Program-made: the position numbers and the translations under genes
Part shown: one piece after another, positions 33,845 through 42,990 of the stretch
Layout of the letters: each line of letters starts with the position of its first letter
Numbering within the stretch: position 1 is the stretch's first letter
Assembly: GCA_041402125.1 (NCBI GenBank)
Contig: JAWKSY010000002.1
Span: forward strand, 186,001 to 250,000
Direction of reading: 5' to 3'
Origin: JAWKSY01 sp041402125
GTDB taxonomy: Bacteria; Planctomycetota; GCA-002687715; DRQF01
DNA length: 64,000 nucleotides
Notes under the pieces: generated by a model
The model's database searches: none
What the model saw: the letters and a program-made list of their open reading frames with translations, nothing else
Told to the model about the DNA's origin: nothing

Positions 33845-36819
33845 TCCGATCGCTCTCGATCCTCCTCGCCGTCCTGGCCGTCCTCTGCGCCGCCCCGATC
33901 GCGGCGGCACAGAACAACGGCTCGATTCGCGGCACGGTGACCGACTTCGACTACGAGACCCCGGTCGCCGGGGCCCGGGTCCAGGTCGTGGGCCTCGGCC
34001 GTTCGGTGGAGACCAACGATCAGGGCGGCTACCTGATCGTCGACCTGCCGGCCGGACGCTACGACGTCTCGGTCTCGAAGGAGGGCTACACGCGTCTCCT
34101 GAAGAGCGGGATCATCGTCAACCCCGGCGATCTCAAGGACCTCGACGTCGCCCTCGTCGCCGAGGTCTTCGAGATGGAGGAGTTCTTCGTCCAGGACGCG
34201 CTCGCGCTCGGCGGCGGCTCCGAGGCGGCGCTCCTCCAGCTCCGCTTCGAGAGTCCGTCGCTGCTGGACTCGATCGGGTCCGACCTGATCAGCCGGGCCG
34301 GCGCCAGCGACGCCGCGAGCGCGCTCCGGCTCGTCTCGGGCGCCTCCGTCGCCAACGGCAAGTCGGCCGTCATCCGCGGACTCCCGGACCGCTACGTCAG
34401 CTCGCAGCTCAACGGCGTCCGTCTCCCCTCGGCCGACGAGGACAAGCGGGCGGTCGAGCTCGACCAGTTTCCCTCCGCGGTCATCGAGAGCATCCAGGTC
34501 GCCAAGACCTTCACGCCCGATCAGCAGGGCGACGCCTCCGGCGGCGCGGTCAACGTCCGCCTGAAGGGACTCCCCAGCGAGCCCTTCTTCGTCAAGTTCA
34601 AGGCCCAGACCGGGGTCAACACGCACGTGGGGCACCGGGGCGACTTCCTCGCCGATCCCAGCGGCGGCGTGAACTTCCTCGGCAAGGACCGTCGCCGGCA
34701 GCAGACCGACCTCATCGGCATGAACTGGGAGGGCGCGGTCGGAGTCGAGGAGCAGGATGCCCCGATCGACTCGAAGTGGTCGCTCGCGACCGGAGGCAGT
34801 CTCGATCTCGGTGAGGGATTCCGCGTCGGAGGCTTCGCGAGCCTCTTCTACGAGCGGGACAGCTCCTTCTACGACAACGGCGTCGACGACTCCTACTGGG
34901 TCGTGAACCCCGGCGATCCGCTGACTCCCCGCTACTCGCAGGGCGCGCCCTCGATCGAGAGCTTCCGCACCTCGCTCTTCGACGTCACGAGGGCGCAGGA
35001 GTCCGTCCAGTGGGGCGGCCTCGGCACCTTCGGCGTGGAATGGGAGGACCAGAAGGTCACCCTGACCTATCTCTACTCGCGGACGACCGAGAGCACCGCC
35101 ACCCTCAGCACCGACACCCGCGGCAAGAGTTACTTCTTCCCGGGCTTCGACCCGAACGATCCGAACTCGCCGGGGTCGGACATCGTCGACGCGGCGCCGT
35201 ACATCCGCCTCGAGACGCTGAACTACACCGAGCGGACGACCAGCACCTTCCAGATCAACGGCCAGCACAAGCTCCCGGTCGAGGGCTTCGGGGTCGACGG
35301 CCTCCTCGAGTTCCTCCGCCCCGAGCTCGACTGGACCGTCGCCTTCAGCAACGCCGACCTCTATCAGCCCGACAAGCGCCAGTTCGGATCCTACTGGATC
35401 CCCGATCAGGTCTTCGCCGGCGGCGCCTTCGTCATCCCGGCCGCGCACTACGCCTTCAAGCCGGACGCCAACTTCAACCTCGGCAACCTCCAGCGCATCT
35501 GGAAGGAGATCGAGGAGGAGAGCGACCAGTACGCGATCAACCTGAAGCTCCCCTTCGAGCGCTGGGACGGCGAGAAGGGCTACCTGAAGGCCGGTTACTT
35601 CAGCGACACGGTGCACCGGACCTTCGACCAGGACAGCTACAGCAACTTCAACGACAACTCGAACTACGAGGCGCCCTACGAGGCCTCGTGGAGCGCGGTC
35701 TTCCCGACCCAGGACCACCCGATCACCGAGTCGCTCTACGATGTCGACTACGACGGCACGCAGGAGATCCGCGCCTGGTACGTGATGCTGGACGCGCCCA
35801 TCGTGAGCGGCATCAAGGTGACGGGCGGCGTCCGCTTCGAGACGACCCGCATCGGCATCGTGAACGACGCCGAGAGCCTCGCGACCTGGTATCCGCCGGG
35901 CTCGATCTCCGAGACCCAGCTCAACCCGGGCGAGGCCGACGTCAGCATCGAGCAGGACGACATCCTTCCCTCGATCGGGCTGGAGTGGAAGCCCTTCGGC
36001 GATCTCACCCTCCGGGCGGCCTACAACGAGACGATCGCGCGCCAGACCTTCAAGGAGCTCTCGCCGATCCTCCAGCAGGAGTTCCTGGGCGGACCGATCT
36101 TCATCGGCAACCCCGACCTCGAGCTCAGCGCGATCAAGAACTACGACCTGCGCGCCGACTGGACGCCGTTCGAGGGTGGTCTCATCTCGGCCTCCTGGTT
36201 CCGCAAGGACCTCGAGAAGCCGATCGAGTACGTCAAGCGCGTTGCAAGCTTCAGCTACACGACGCCCGTCAACTACCCCAAGGGACGCCTGACCGGCGTC
36301 GAGGTGGAGTTCCGGCAGGATCTGGGCGTCTGGCTGGACGAACTGAAGGGCTTCTCGATCGGCGCCAACGCGACCTTCATCAGCTCGCGCGTCGACCTGC
36401 CGCAGGACGAGATCGACGATTTCGCCGCGCCGAACCTCCAGGTGCCCATCACCTCGCGCGACATGACGAACGCGCCGGAGCACCTCTACAACATCTTCAT
36501 CACCTACGACAACGAGGAGTGGGGCACGCAGGTCTCGCTCTTCTACACGGTCCAGGGAGATACCCTCGTGGCCGGCGCCGGCGAGTCCGGCGGCAACTTC
36601 CTCCCGAGCGAGTACGCCAAGGAGTTCGAGACGCTGAACTTCAGTCTCTCGCAGCGCATCGGCGAGTACTTCCGCCTCCAGTTCCAGGCCAAGAACCTGA
36701 CCAACCCCAGCATCGATCGCGTACTGCGCTCCGAGTTCACGGGGCCGGACGTGACGAGCAACTCCTACACCAAGGGAATCGACTTCTCGCTCTCGCTCAG
36801 CGCCGAGATCAAGTTCTGA
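33838..36819 (+). CDS. TonB-dependent outer-membrane receptor with N-terminal carboxypeptidase-regulatory domain (Oar-like layout)
   Basis: 993 residues; GTG at 33838 or the adjacent GTG at 33841, which overlaps the previous stop (GTGA). Signal peptide SLSILLAVLAVLCAAPIAAAQ. Residues about 25-110 form a CarboxypepD_reg-like fold (IRGTVTDFDYETPVAGARVQV, YLIVDLPAGRYDVSVSKEGY). The plug domain follows (about 140-260: ALRLVSGASVANGKSAVIRGLPDRYVSSQLNGV, FTPDQQGDASGGAVNVRL). The rest is a beta-barrel with aromatic-rich strands, ending in SLSLSAEIKF with the C-terminal Phe. The N-terminal domain is typical of Oar-type and SusC-like receptors that handle large substrates, not of simple siderophore receptors. 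It is followed directly by a full TonB2-type energiser. Confidence 0.93.
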   Translation: MVIRSLSILLAVLAVLCAAPIAAAQNNGSIRGTVTDFDYETPVAGARVQVVGLGRSVETNDQGGYLIVDLPAGRYDVSVSKEGYTRLLKSGIIVNPGDLKDLDVALVAEVFEMEEFFVQDALALGGGSEAALLQLRFESPSLLDSIGSDLISRAGASDAASALRLVSGASVANGKSAVIRGLPDRYVSSQLNGVRLPSADEDKRAVELDQFPSAVIESIQVAKTFTPDQQGDASGGAVNVRLKGLPSEPFFVKFKAQTGVNTHVGHRGDFLADPSGGVNFLGKDRRRQQTDLIGMNWEGAVGVEEQDAPIDSKWSLATGGSLDLGEGFRVGGFASLFYERDSSFYDNGVDDSYWVVNPGDPLTPRYSQGAPSIESFRTSLFDVTRAQESVQWGGLGTFGVEWEDQKVTLTYLYSRTTESTATLSTDTRGKSYFFPGFDPNDPNSPGSDIVDAAPYIRLETLNYTERTTSTFQINGQHKLPVEGFGVDGLLEFLRPELDWTVAFSNADLYQPDKRQFGSYWIPDQVFAGGAFVIPAAHYAFKPDANFNLGNLQRIWKEIEEESDQYAINLKLPFERWDGEKGYLKAGYFSDTVHRTFDQDSYSNFNDNSNYEAPYEASWSAVFPTQDHPITESLYDVDYDGTQEIRAWYVMLDAPIVSGIKVTGGVRFETTRIGIVNDAESLATWYPPGSISETQLNPGEADVSIEQDDILPSIGLEWKPFGDLTLRAAYNETIARQTFKELSPILQQEFLGGPIFIGNPDLELSAIKNYDLRADWTPFEGGLISASWFRKDLEKPIEYVKRVASFSYTTPVNYPKGRLTGVEVEFRQDLGVWLDELKGFSIGANATFISSRVDLPQDEIDDFAAPNLQVPITSRDMTNAPEHLYNIFITYDNEEWGTQVSLFYTVQGDTLVAGAGESGGNFLPSEYAKEFETLNFSLSQRIGEYFRLQFQAKNLTNPSIDRVLRSEFTGPDVTSNSYTKGIDFSLSLSAEIKF

Positions 36820-36851
36820 GTGACCGCGAAGCGAACCGTGCACAGGACGAC

Positions 36852-37703
36852 ATGTTCATGAAGCTCGAACACGAAAACCGGAGGACGATGGGTCGCGCGG
36901 TGCGTCGCGCCGCGACGGTCCTGGCCGTCCTCGCCGTGGGGCTCTTCCTCTCCTCCGTCCGTGACGGTCGCGCCGCCCCGGGCGGCGATGACGAGCAGGA
37001 GGAGATGCGCGCGGTCCTCGAGCGGCTGGTGGAGACCGGTCGCGTGATCGCCAAGGAGCGCGAGGACTGGGAGATCGGCCGCGAGGTCCTGCAGGAGCGC
37101 ATCGGCGTCGTGCAGCGCGATGTCGATGCGGCCCGGGAGCGCCTGGCCGAGACCGGGAAGACGATCGGCGAGACCTCGACCGAGGTCGACAAGCTGCGCG
37201 AGGACGAGGCGACGCTGAAGCGTCAGTCGGCCGAGATGCTCGCGCGGGTCGAGAAGACGGAGAGCCGGATCCGGGCGCTCCTTCCGCGCCTGCCCGACCC
37301 CCTGCGGAAGAAGCTCGAGACCTTCGTGCAGCGGATCCCCGCGCCGGGGGCCGAGACCCCGCTGAGCCTCGGAGAGCGCTACGGCATCTCCATCATCATC
37401 ATGAACGAGATCAACAAGTTCGGGAGCCTCGTGTCGCGCGAGCCCGAGGTCCGGACGCTCGCGGACGGCTCGACGGCGCAGGTCACGACGATCTACCTGG
37501 GCATCTCGCGGGCCTACTACGCCACGGCCGACGGCAAGCACGCCGGGGTCGGGGCGGACGACGGCGAGGCCTGGACCTGGCGTCCCGCCGACGACGCCGC
37601 GCCGAGCATCGCGAAGGCCCTGAAGATCCTCGATGGCGAGCAGCTCGCGGAGTTCGTGTCGCTGCCCGTCGCCTTCGGGGCCGCCACCGGAGAGAACAAG
37701 TGA
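36852..37703 (+). CDS. DUF3450 family periplasmic protein of a TonB2-type system
   Basis: 283 residues from the ATG at 36852, with AGGA upstream; ATG 36858 is an alternative. A signal-like helix (VLAVLAVGLFLSSVRDGRA) precedes a long coiled coil (about 45-140: VLERLVETGRVIAKEREDWE, ARERLAETGKTIGETSTEVDKL). The conserved DUF3450 core follows (LPDPLRKKLETFVQRIP, GERYGISIIIMNEINKF, YLGISRAYYATADGKHAGVG). In Vibrio-type TonB2 loci the DUF3450 gene lies just before ttpC. The same order is seen here, with a 4-bp overlap with the next gene. Its biochemical role is not established; it probably helps couple the energiser to the receptor. Confidence 0.92.
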   Translation: MFMKLEHENRRTMGRAVRRAATVLAVLAVGLFLSSVRDGRAAPGGDDEQEEMRAVLERLVETGRVIAKEREDWEIGREVLQERIGVVQRDVDAARERLAETGKTIGETSTEVDKLREDEATLKRQSAEMLARVEKTESRIRALLPRLPDPLRKKLETFVQRIPAPGAETPLSLGERYGISIIIMNEINKFGSLVSREPEVRTLADGSTAQVTTIYLGISRAYYATADGKHAGVGADDGEAWTWRPADDAAPSIAKALKILDGEQLAEFVSLPVAFGAATGENK

Positions 37704-39238
37704 AGCACCTCGCCACCTTCGGGCTCGCGGCGGCCCTCCTCCTGCCCGCGGGACTCCGCGCCCAGGACGGAAACGCCGCGCCGGCGATCGGCTTCGCGGA
37801 GGCCCTCGCGGCCGCGAAGGCGAAGCTCGACGCCAAGACGGCGGAACTCGCCGCGCTCCAGGAGCAGATCCGCTCCGAGAAGGTTCCGATGAGCCGCAAG
37901 GTCTCGGAGCTGGAGACGGAGCTGCTCGAGGTCCGTCGCGAGCAGACCGCGAAGACGCGCGAGTCGGACGGACGGAACAACGAGCTCTTCAACCTGAAGG
38001 GCTCCGTGAAGGGGCATCGCGACAACGCGGCGCACGTGGCGAAGCTCCTCGACGACTTCCGTCGCGAGTTCGGCGCCCGGCTCCACAAGGCCGAGAGCCG
38101 GCGCTACGAGTCGGTGATCGACAAGGCCGAGCTCGCGGTCGAGAACACGACCATCGATGCCGACGCGCTCTTCGAGGCCCGGTTCGCGCTCGTCGACCTC
38201 TCGCTCGACCGGATCGCGGAGTCCCTCGGCGGGACGCGCTTCCGGGGACGCGCGGCGGACGAGAAGAACATCGTGCGGGAAGGGACCTTCCTGATGCTCG
38301 GCCCGGCGCTCGCCTTCCGCTCGGACGACGGCGCCGTCGTGGGCACCGCCGAGGCCCAGGTGAACGCGGCCGAACCGATCGTCCTCCCCTATCCGACGCC
38401 GGAGCTGCGGGCGGCCGCGGAGGCCGTCTTCGCGGGCGGCGCCGGCGCGCTCCCGATCGACCCCACGCTCGGTCAGGCGCGGAAGGTCGAGGAGACCAAG
38501 CGGACGCTCGTCCAGGAGGTGGAGAAGGGCGGGACGGTCATGTACCCCATCTTCATCATGGCGGGGCTGGCGCTGCTCATCGCCCTCTACAAGTGGGCGA
38601 CGATGGCCTTCGTCCGCAAGCCCTCGCGTCGCGAGGTCGACGCGCTTCTCGACGCCGTCCGCCGGCGCGACCGCGACGAGGCGGAGCGCGTCGTGGTCCG
38701 CATCAAGGGACCGGTCGGCAAGATGCTGGCCGCGGGCGTCGAGCACCTCGAGGAGCCTCGCGAGCTGATCGAGGAGGTGATGTACGAGACCGTGCTCACC
38801 ACCCGCCTGAGGCTCGAGAAGATGCTCCCCTTCATCGCGATCTGCGCCGCCTCGGCGCCGCTGCTCGGTCTCCTCGGCACCGTGACCGGCATCATCCACA
38901 CCTTCGAGGTGATCCAGGTCTTCGGGTCGGGCGACGTGAAGAGCCTCTCCGGAGGCATCTCCGAGGCGCTGATCACGACGAAGTACGGGCTCATCGTGGC
39001 CATCCCCTCGCTGCTCCTGCACGCCTTCCTCTCGCGCAAGGCGAGGGGGATCGTCGGCCGGATGGAGTCGGCGGCGGTGGCCTTCGTCAACGAGATCGCG
39101 AAGAAGCCGAAGCTCGCGGCGGCCGACGCGGCCGGACCGCACCCCGACGAGGTCCGGGCGCAGGTCAACGAGATCCTGCGCGAGATGCTGGGCCCGATCG
39201 CCGGCGAGGCCGAGCGTCTCGCCCCGGCCCGGAAGTGA
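37700..39238 (+). CDS. TtpC-like MotA/TolQ/ExbB proton-channel protein with periplasmic coiled coil
   Basis: 512 residues; the GTG start overlaps the DUF3450 stop (GTGA). A signal peptide (TFGLAAALLLPAGLRAQ) is followed by a periplasmic coiled-coil domain (about 30-100: AKLDAKTAELAALQEQIRSE). The C-terminal part carries the ExbB-type core: TM1 IFIMAGLALLIALYKW at about 280, then LPFIAICAASAPLLGLLGTVTGIIHTF and SGGISEALITTKYGLIVAIPSLLLHAFL. An exported N-terminal extension on an ExbB core is the defining layout of TtpC, the fourth component of Vibrio TonB2 systems. It probably extends the energy-transducing complex across the periplasm. Confidence 0.92.
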   Translation: MKHLATFGLAAALLLPAGLRAQDGNAAPAIGFAEALAAAKAKLDAKTAELAALQEQIRSEKVPMSRKVSELETELLEVRREQTAKTRESDGRNNELFNLKGSVKGHRDNAAHVAKLLDDFRREFGARLHKAESRRYESVIDKAELAVENTTIDADALFEARFALVDLSLDRIAESLGGTRFRGRAADEKNIVREGTFLMLGPALAFRSDDGAVVGTAEAQVNAAEPIVLPYPTPELRAAAEAVFAGGAGALPIDPTLGQARKVEETKRTLVQEVEKGGTVMYPIFIMAGLALLIALYKWATMAFVRKPSRREVDALLDAVRRRDRDEAERVVVRIKGPVGKMLAAGVEHLEEPRELIEEVMYETVLTTRLRLEKMLPFIAICAASAPLLGLLGTVTGIIHTFEVIQVFGSGDVKSLSGGISEALITTKYGLIVAIPSLLLHAFLSRKARGIVGRMESAAVAFVNEIAKKPKLAAADAAGPHPDEVRAQVNEILREMLGPIAGEAERLAPARK

Positions 39239-39248
39239 AACGGTGACG

Positions 39249-39269
39249 GCGGGCCGCCCGGCGGCCCGC
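39249..39269 (+). other. Intra-operon GC hairpin between TtpC-like and ExbB genes
   Basis: GCGGGCCGC-CCG-GCGGCCCGC, a perfect 9-bp stem with a 3-base loop, lies in the 51-bp gap and has no T-run. It may set the relative amounts of upstream and downstream products by mRNA processing. Confidence 0.5.
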
Positions 39270-39289
39270 CCCGGACGGGAGAACGAACG

Positions 39290-40045
39290 ATGATCGACAT
39301 CGAAACGCTCCGGACGAGGCTCGAGTCGACCCTCCAGGACGCCGTCGCGATCTGGGACAAGGGCGGCTGGGCGATGTGGGCCATCGCGGTCATCGCGCTC
39401 GTGATGTTCGCGCTGGGCTTCCACATCTGGTTCTCGCTCCTGCGCACCGGCCACGGGTCCGTGCGGGAGCGGGTCTGGCGCCGCTGGATCGACCATCCGC
39501 TCGAGCGCCGCGGTCGGATCGGCGAGATGCTCGACCTGATCCAGAACTGCCGCAGCGTCGAGGAGGTGGGGGAGACCTTCCGGCAGATCCGGCAGGCCGA
39601 GACCCTGCCCTTCGAGCGCGACCTCAAGGTCATGAAGATCTGCGTGAGTTCGGCGCCGCTCGTCGGTCTCCTCGGCACCGTGACCGGCATGCTGGCGACC
39701 TTCGGGGCGCTCTCGAGCGGCGGGGCCGCGGACCAGACGATGGGGAAGATCGCGGCCGGCATCTCCGAGGCGCTCATCACGACCGAGACCGGCCTCGTGA
39801 TCGCGCTGCCCGGGCTCTTCATCCAGTCCTTCCTGGCACGCGGATTCGAGCGCTACCGGGCCTTCCTCGCCCATCTGGAATCCGTCTGCTCGCAGACCCT
39901 CTACCGGCGCCTCCGCGATCGCGCCGACCTCGACCGCCTGGCGCGGGAGGAGATCGCGGCCGCGCTCTGGGCCCAGCTCTCGCGACGCGAGTCGTCGAGC
40001 GCGTCGCGCGTGGAGAAGACGGCGAAGGTCGCGGTCGAGTTCTGA
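39290..40045 (+). CDS. exbB: ExbB-type proton channel of the TonB system
   Basis: 251 residues, GGGAGAAC before the ATG. Three TM helices: about 23-45 (WAMWAIAVIALVMFALGFHIW), then the paired C-terminal segments SSAPLVGLLGTVTGMLATF and GISEALITTETGLVIALPGLFI. The Thr-rich LLGTVTGM segment and the following helix are the family signature of ExbB/TolQ/MotA. Unlike the preceding TtpC-like gene it has no exported extension, so it is the core channel subunit that works with ExbD to pass protons and drive TonB. Confidence 0.92.
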   Translation: MIDIETLRTRLESTLQDAVAIWDKGGWAMWAIAVIALVMFALGFHIWFSLLRTGHGSVRERVWRRWIDHPLERRGRIGEMLDLIQNCRSVEEVGETFRQIRQAETLPFERDLKVMKICVSSAPLVGLLGTVTGMLATFGALSSGGAADQTMGKIAAGISEALITTETGLVIALPGLFIQSFLARGFERYRAFLAHLESVCSQTLYRRLRDRADLDRLAREEIAAALWAQLSRRESSSASRVEKTAKVAVEF

Positions 40046-40116
40046 GACGGCACCCGGCCTCGATGTGAGGCCGGAAGGTGAGGCGACCGCGACAGGTCGC
40101 GCGAAGGAGCGATACG

Positions 40117-40533
40117 ATGGGACGATTCCGAGAGCAGGGAGCGGACGACGGAGGCGAGGTCGGCATCGACATGTCGCCGCTGATCGACTGCGTGTTCATC
40201 CTCCTGATCTTCTTCATCGTGACGACCGTCTTCGTCGAGGAGACGGGCGTCGAGGTGAACAAGCGGGAGGCGGCCTCCGCCAGCTCGCTCGAGAAGACGA
40301 GCATCCTCATCGCGATCACCGCGAAGGACGAGGTCGTCTACGCCGGCCAGGACATCGGCGTGCGGGGAGTCCAGGGGAAGGTCAAGCAGGCCATCCAGTC
40401 GGATCCCGACATCCCGGTCATCATCCAGGCCGACAAGCACTCGAACTCGGGCATCCTCGTCCGGGTGATCGACGAGGCGAAGCTGGGCGGGGCGAAGAAG
40501 GTCAGCGTCGCGACCGCGGCGCAGCGGGGCTGA
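40117..40533 (+). CDS. exbD: ExbD-type biopolymer transport protein
   Basis: 138 residues. The ATG at 40117 has AAGGAG seven bases upstream and is preferred over the longer in-frame start at 40078. The cytoplasmic N-tail is followed by IDMSPLIDCVFILLIFFIVTTVF, the single TM helix with the conserved proton-carrying Asp (PLID). The periplasmic domain has the family strands ILIAITAKDEVVYAGQ and PVIIQADKHSNSGILVRVIDEAKLGGAKKV. It is the partner of the ExbB genes just upstream and lies seven bases before tonB. Confidence 0.94.
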   Translation: MGRFREQGADDGGEVGIDMSPLIDCVFILLIFFIVTTVFVEETGVEVNKREAASASSLEKTSILIAITAKDEVVYAGQDIGVRGVQGKVKQAIQSDPDIPVIIQADKHSNSGILVRVIDEAKLGGAKKVSVATAAQRG

Positions 40534-40540
40534 TCGACCG

Positions 40541-41215
40541 ATGAGCTTCCGCCGCCCTCGCAGCCTCGCCGTCCGCCTGCTCCAGTCGGGTCTCGTCCTC
40601 GTGGCGGGAGTCGTCCTGACGGTGGGGGCCTTCATGCTCCTGCCGCTGATCCAGGCGATCACGAAGGCGGAACGACCGGACACGCTCCTCACGAGCGTGG
40701 ACACCGCGGCCCCGCCGCCGCCTCCGCCGCCCGTCGAGGAGGAGCCGCCGGAGGAGGAGGAAGAGGAGGAGCCGGAGCCGCCCGAGATGGAGAACGAGCC
40801 CGAGCCGGACCTGCTCGCGGCGCTCGAGCTCTCCCTCAACCCCGGCTTCGGCAACGGCACCGGTCCCGGCATCGGCAACTTCAAGCTCGGCGCCCAGGGC
40901 AAGGGGGCCGGCGGCGACGACGACAAGGCCCTGTTCTCGCTCGCCGAACTCGATCAAAAGCCGCGTGCCGTCTACCAGCCGAGCCCCTCCGTGGAGCCCG
41001 CGCTGAAGAAGAAGGCGCCGGCGACGGTCTACGTGCTGTTCATCGTCAACGAGTCGGGCAAGGTCGAGAAGCCGAAGGCCAAGCGCTCCTCCGACCCCGC
41101 CTTCGAGAGCGCCGCGGTCTCCGCGGTGAAGAAGTGGAAGTTCGAGCCGGGCAAGCGCAACGGCAAGCCCGTCCGCTTCCGGATGCTGGTCCCGATCACC
41201 TTCCCGAAGGGCTGA
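40541..41215 (+). CDS. tonB: TonB energy transducer
   Basis: 224 residues. One N-terminal TM helix (LLQSGLVLVAGVVLTVGAFML), then a Pro-rich linker, and a C-terminal TonB fold (about 145-223: PRAVYQPSPSVEPALKKKAPATVYVLFIVN, SSDPAFESAAVSAVKKWKFEPGKRNGKPV). The fold includes the P-x-YP-like start and the KWKFEPG strand. The linker is unusual: a run of Pro followed by almost pure Glu/Pro (EEEPPEEEEEEEPEPPE) instead of the common Pro-Lys repeats. It is the energy donor for the receptor encoded at 33838. Confidence 0.93.
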   Translation: MSFRRPRSLAVRLLQSGLVLVAGVVLTVGAFMLLPLIQAITKAERPDTLLTSVDTAAPPPPPPPVEEEPPEEEEEEEPEPPEMENEPEPDLLAALELSLNPGFGNGTGPGIGNFKLGAQGKGAGGDDDKALFSLAELDQKPRAVYQPSPSVEPALKKKAPATVYVLFIVNESGKVEKPKAKRSSDPAFESAAVSAVKKWKFEPGKRNGKPVRFRMLVPITFPKG

Positions 41216-41341
41216 ACCATGGTCCGGACGATCCGGCCCACGACCGACCCCGCCGCGATCGCGCGGCGAGCTCACGCACCCGGAGAGCCGCGCGATCCGC
41301 GGACCCGCGTCACACACTCACGATCCAGGATGGAAACCCCC

Positions 41342-42814
41342 ATGTCCTCGATGCGAAACCTCCTCGCCGCCACCCTCCTCCTCGCGCTCGGCGCCTGCGC
41401 CGCGACCGACGGGATGGAGGAGTCTCCGGCCCCGGCCGCCGCGCCGATGGGTCCGGTCACGATCGCCGACAACCCCGGCGACCCCGGCGTCGCGAGGGCC
41501 GAGGGTCGGACCGGATCCTCGTCCGAGGACCTGTCGATCCTCCGCGACCCGAAGTTCCGCCGCCGCTTCATCGAGAGCTACGCGGCCGAGACGGATGTCG
41601 AGCCCAACCTCACCGCCGAGGAGGGCAAGACGATGATCAAGGTGCTCGATCTGATCACCGCCGACCGACTGGACGAGGCGGCCTTCCTCATCACCGAGCA
41701 GCAGACGCCGGCCTCCAGCGCCGTCTTCGACTTCACGATGGCGAACATCTACTTCCAGAAGGAGAGCTTCGATCGGGCCGCCGAGTCCTACCGGACGGCG
41801 GTCGAGAAGTTCCCGAAGTTCCGCCGCGCCTGGGCCGCGCTCTCGCAGATCCACTACAGCCGCGGGGAGTATCCCGAGGCCGTCGAGGCCTTCACGCGGG
41901 TCTTCGAGCTCGGCGGCGGCGATGCCCTCACCTACGGCCTCCTCGGCGTCTGTCACTCACGCCTGGGCGACGACATCTCCGCGGAGTCGGCCTACCGGAT
42001 GGCGACGATGCTCGATCCGGCCACGGTCGACTGGAAGATGGGCCTCGCGGACAGCTTCTACAAGCAGGGGCGCTTCGCCGACGCGGCGGCGCTCTTCGGC
42101 GGTCTCATCAAGGAGCAGCCGGGTCGCGCCGATCTCTGGCTGGCGCAGGGCGAGGCCTTCGCGCGGGTCGGTCAGCCGCTGAAGGCGGCCGAGAACTTCG
42201 AGATGGTCGATCTCCTGGGCAAGGCCTCGGTCGACACGCTGTCGAACCTCGGCGACATCTACGCGAACGAGAAGCTCTTCGAGCAGGCGGTGGGCGCCTA
42301 CTCGCGGGCGCTGCGCAAGGATCCGGAGGCGAAGCCCGACCGCGCGATCCGCGCCGCGACCTACCTCGCGGCGAACGGCGCCCTCCGCGAGGTCGCGATG
42401 CTCGTCTCGACGCTGGAGGAGACGCACGGCGGCCGCCTCGACGACTCCCAGCGGACCAGGCTCCTGCACCTCCGCGCGCGCATGGCCGTCGCGAAGGGAG
42501 CCACCGACGAGGAGGCGCGCGTGCTGGAGGAGATCGTGGCCATCGATCCGCTCGACGGCGAGGCGCTGATCCTCCTCGGCCACCACGCGAACCGCGGCGG
42601 TGACAAGGAGAAGGCCGTCTTCTACTACGAGCGCGCCGCCAACATCGAGGCCTTCGAGGCCGAGGCCAAGCGCAATCACGGCCAGCTCCTCGCGAGCGAG
42701 AAGCGCTACAAGGAGGCCCTGCCGCTGCTTCGCCGCTCGCTGGAGCTGAAGCCGCGCCAGGAGGTCGCCGACTACATCGAGCGCGTCGAGCGCGCGGCCC
42801 AGATCAGCCGCTGA
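41342..42814 (+). CDS. TPR lipoprotein closing the TonB2-type operon
   Basis: About 490 residues. The ATG at 41342 is chosen for its lipoprotein signal (LLAATLLLALGAC); in-frame ATGs at 41330 and 41351 are close alternatives. The mature protein is a TPR solenoid from about residue 85 to the end: FDFTMANIYFQKESFDRAAESYRTAV, ALSQIHYSRGEYPEAVEAFTRVFELGGG, GLADSFYKQGRFADAAALFGGLI, NLGDIYANEKLFEQAVGAYSRAL, LPLLRRSLELKPRQEVADYI. Vibrio-type TonB2 operons also end with a TPR gene, so this completes the set. It probably acts as a periplasmic scaffold. A strong hairpin follows. Confidence 0.88.
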   Translation: MSSMRNLLAATLLLALGACAATDGMEESPAPAAAPMGPVTIADNPGDPGVARAEGRTGSSSEDLSILRDPKFRRRFIESYAAETDVEPNLTAEEGKTMIKVLDLITADRLDEAAFLITEQQTPASSAVFDFTMANIYFQKESFDRAAESYRTAVEKFPKFRRAWAALSQIHYSRGEYPEAVEAFTRVFELGGGDALTYGLLGVCHSRLGDDISAESAYRMATMLDPATVDWKMGLADSFYKQGRFADAAALFGGLIKEQPGRADLWLAQGEAFARVGQPLKAAENFEMVDLLGKASVDTLSNLGDIYANEKLFEQAVGAYSRALRKDPEAKPDRAIRAATYLAANGALREVAMLVSTLEETHGGRLDDSQRTRLLHLRARMAVAKGATDEEARVLEEIVAIDPLDGEALILLGHHANRGGDKEKAVFYYERAANIEAFEAEAKRNHGQLLASEKRYKEALPLLRRSLELKPRQEVADYIERVERAAQISR

Positions 42815-42847
42815 CGAGGATCTCCCGGCGGGATCGGGACGACCGGA

Positions 42848-42880
42848 GGGGGCCGGGCGCGCGGGGCGCGTCCGGCCCCC
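42848..42880 (+). terminator. Terminator of the TonB operon
   Basis: GGGGGCCGG (42848-42856) pairs with CCGGCCCCC (42872-42880). An inner CGCG/CGCG stem and a 5-base loop lie between, and TT follows. It is the only strong hairpin after the TPR gene and before rlmN. Confidence 0.8.
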
Positions 42881-42990
42881 TTCGCATGGTCCGACGTCCC
42901 GGTTTGACCGCGCCGCGGCGGCGTCGTAGCGTCCCCCCGCGTGATCGGGGTCGCGGGACCCCGGCCCGACGGCGAAGGCGAAGGACGGCG

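Noticed and set aside
33679..36843. 1054-codon open frame opposite the TonB-dependent receptor
   Set aside because: Same antisense effect; the receptor on the plus strand has signal peptide, plug and barrel.
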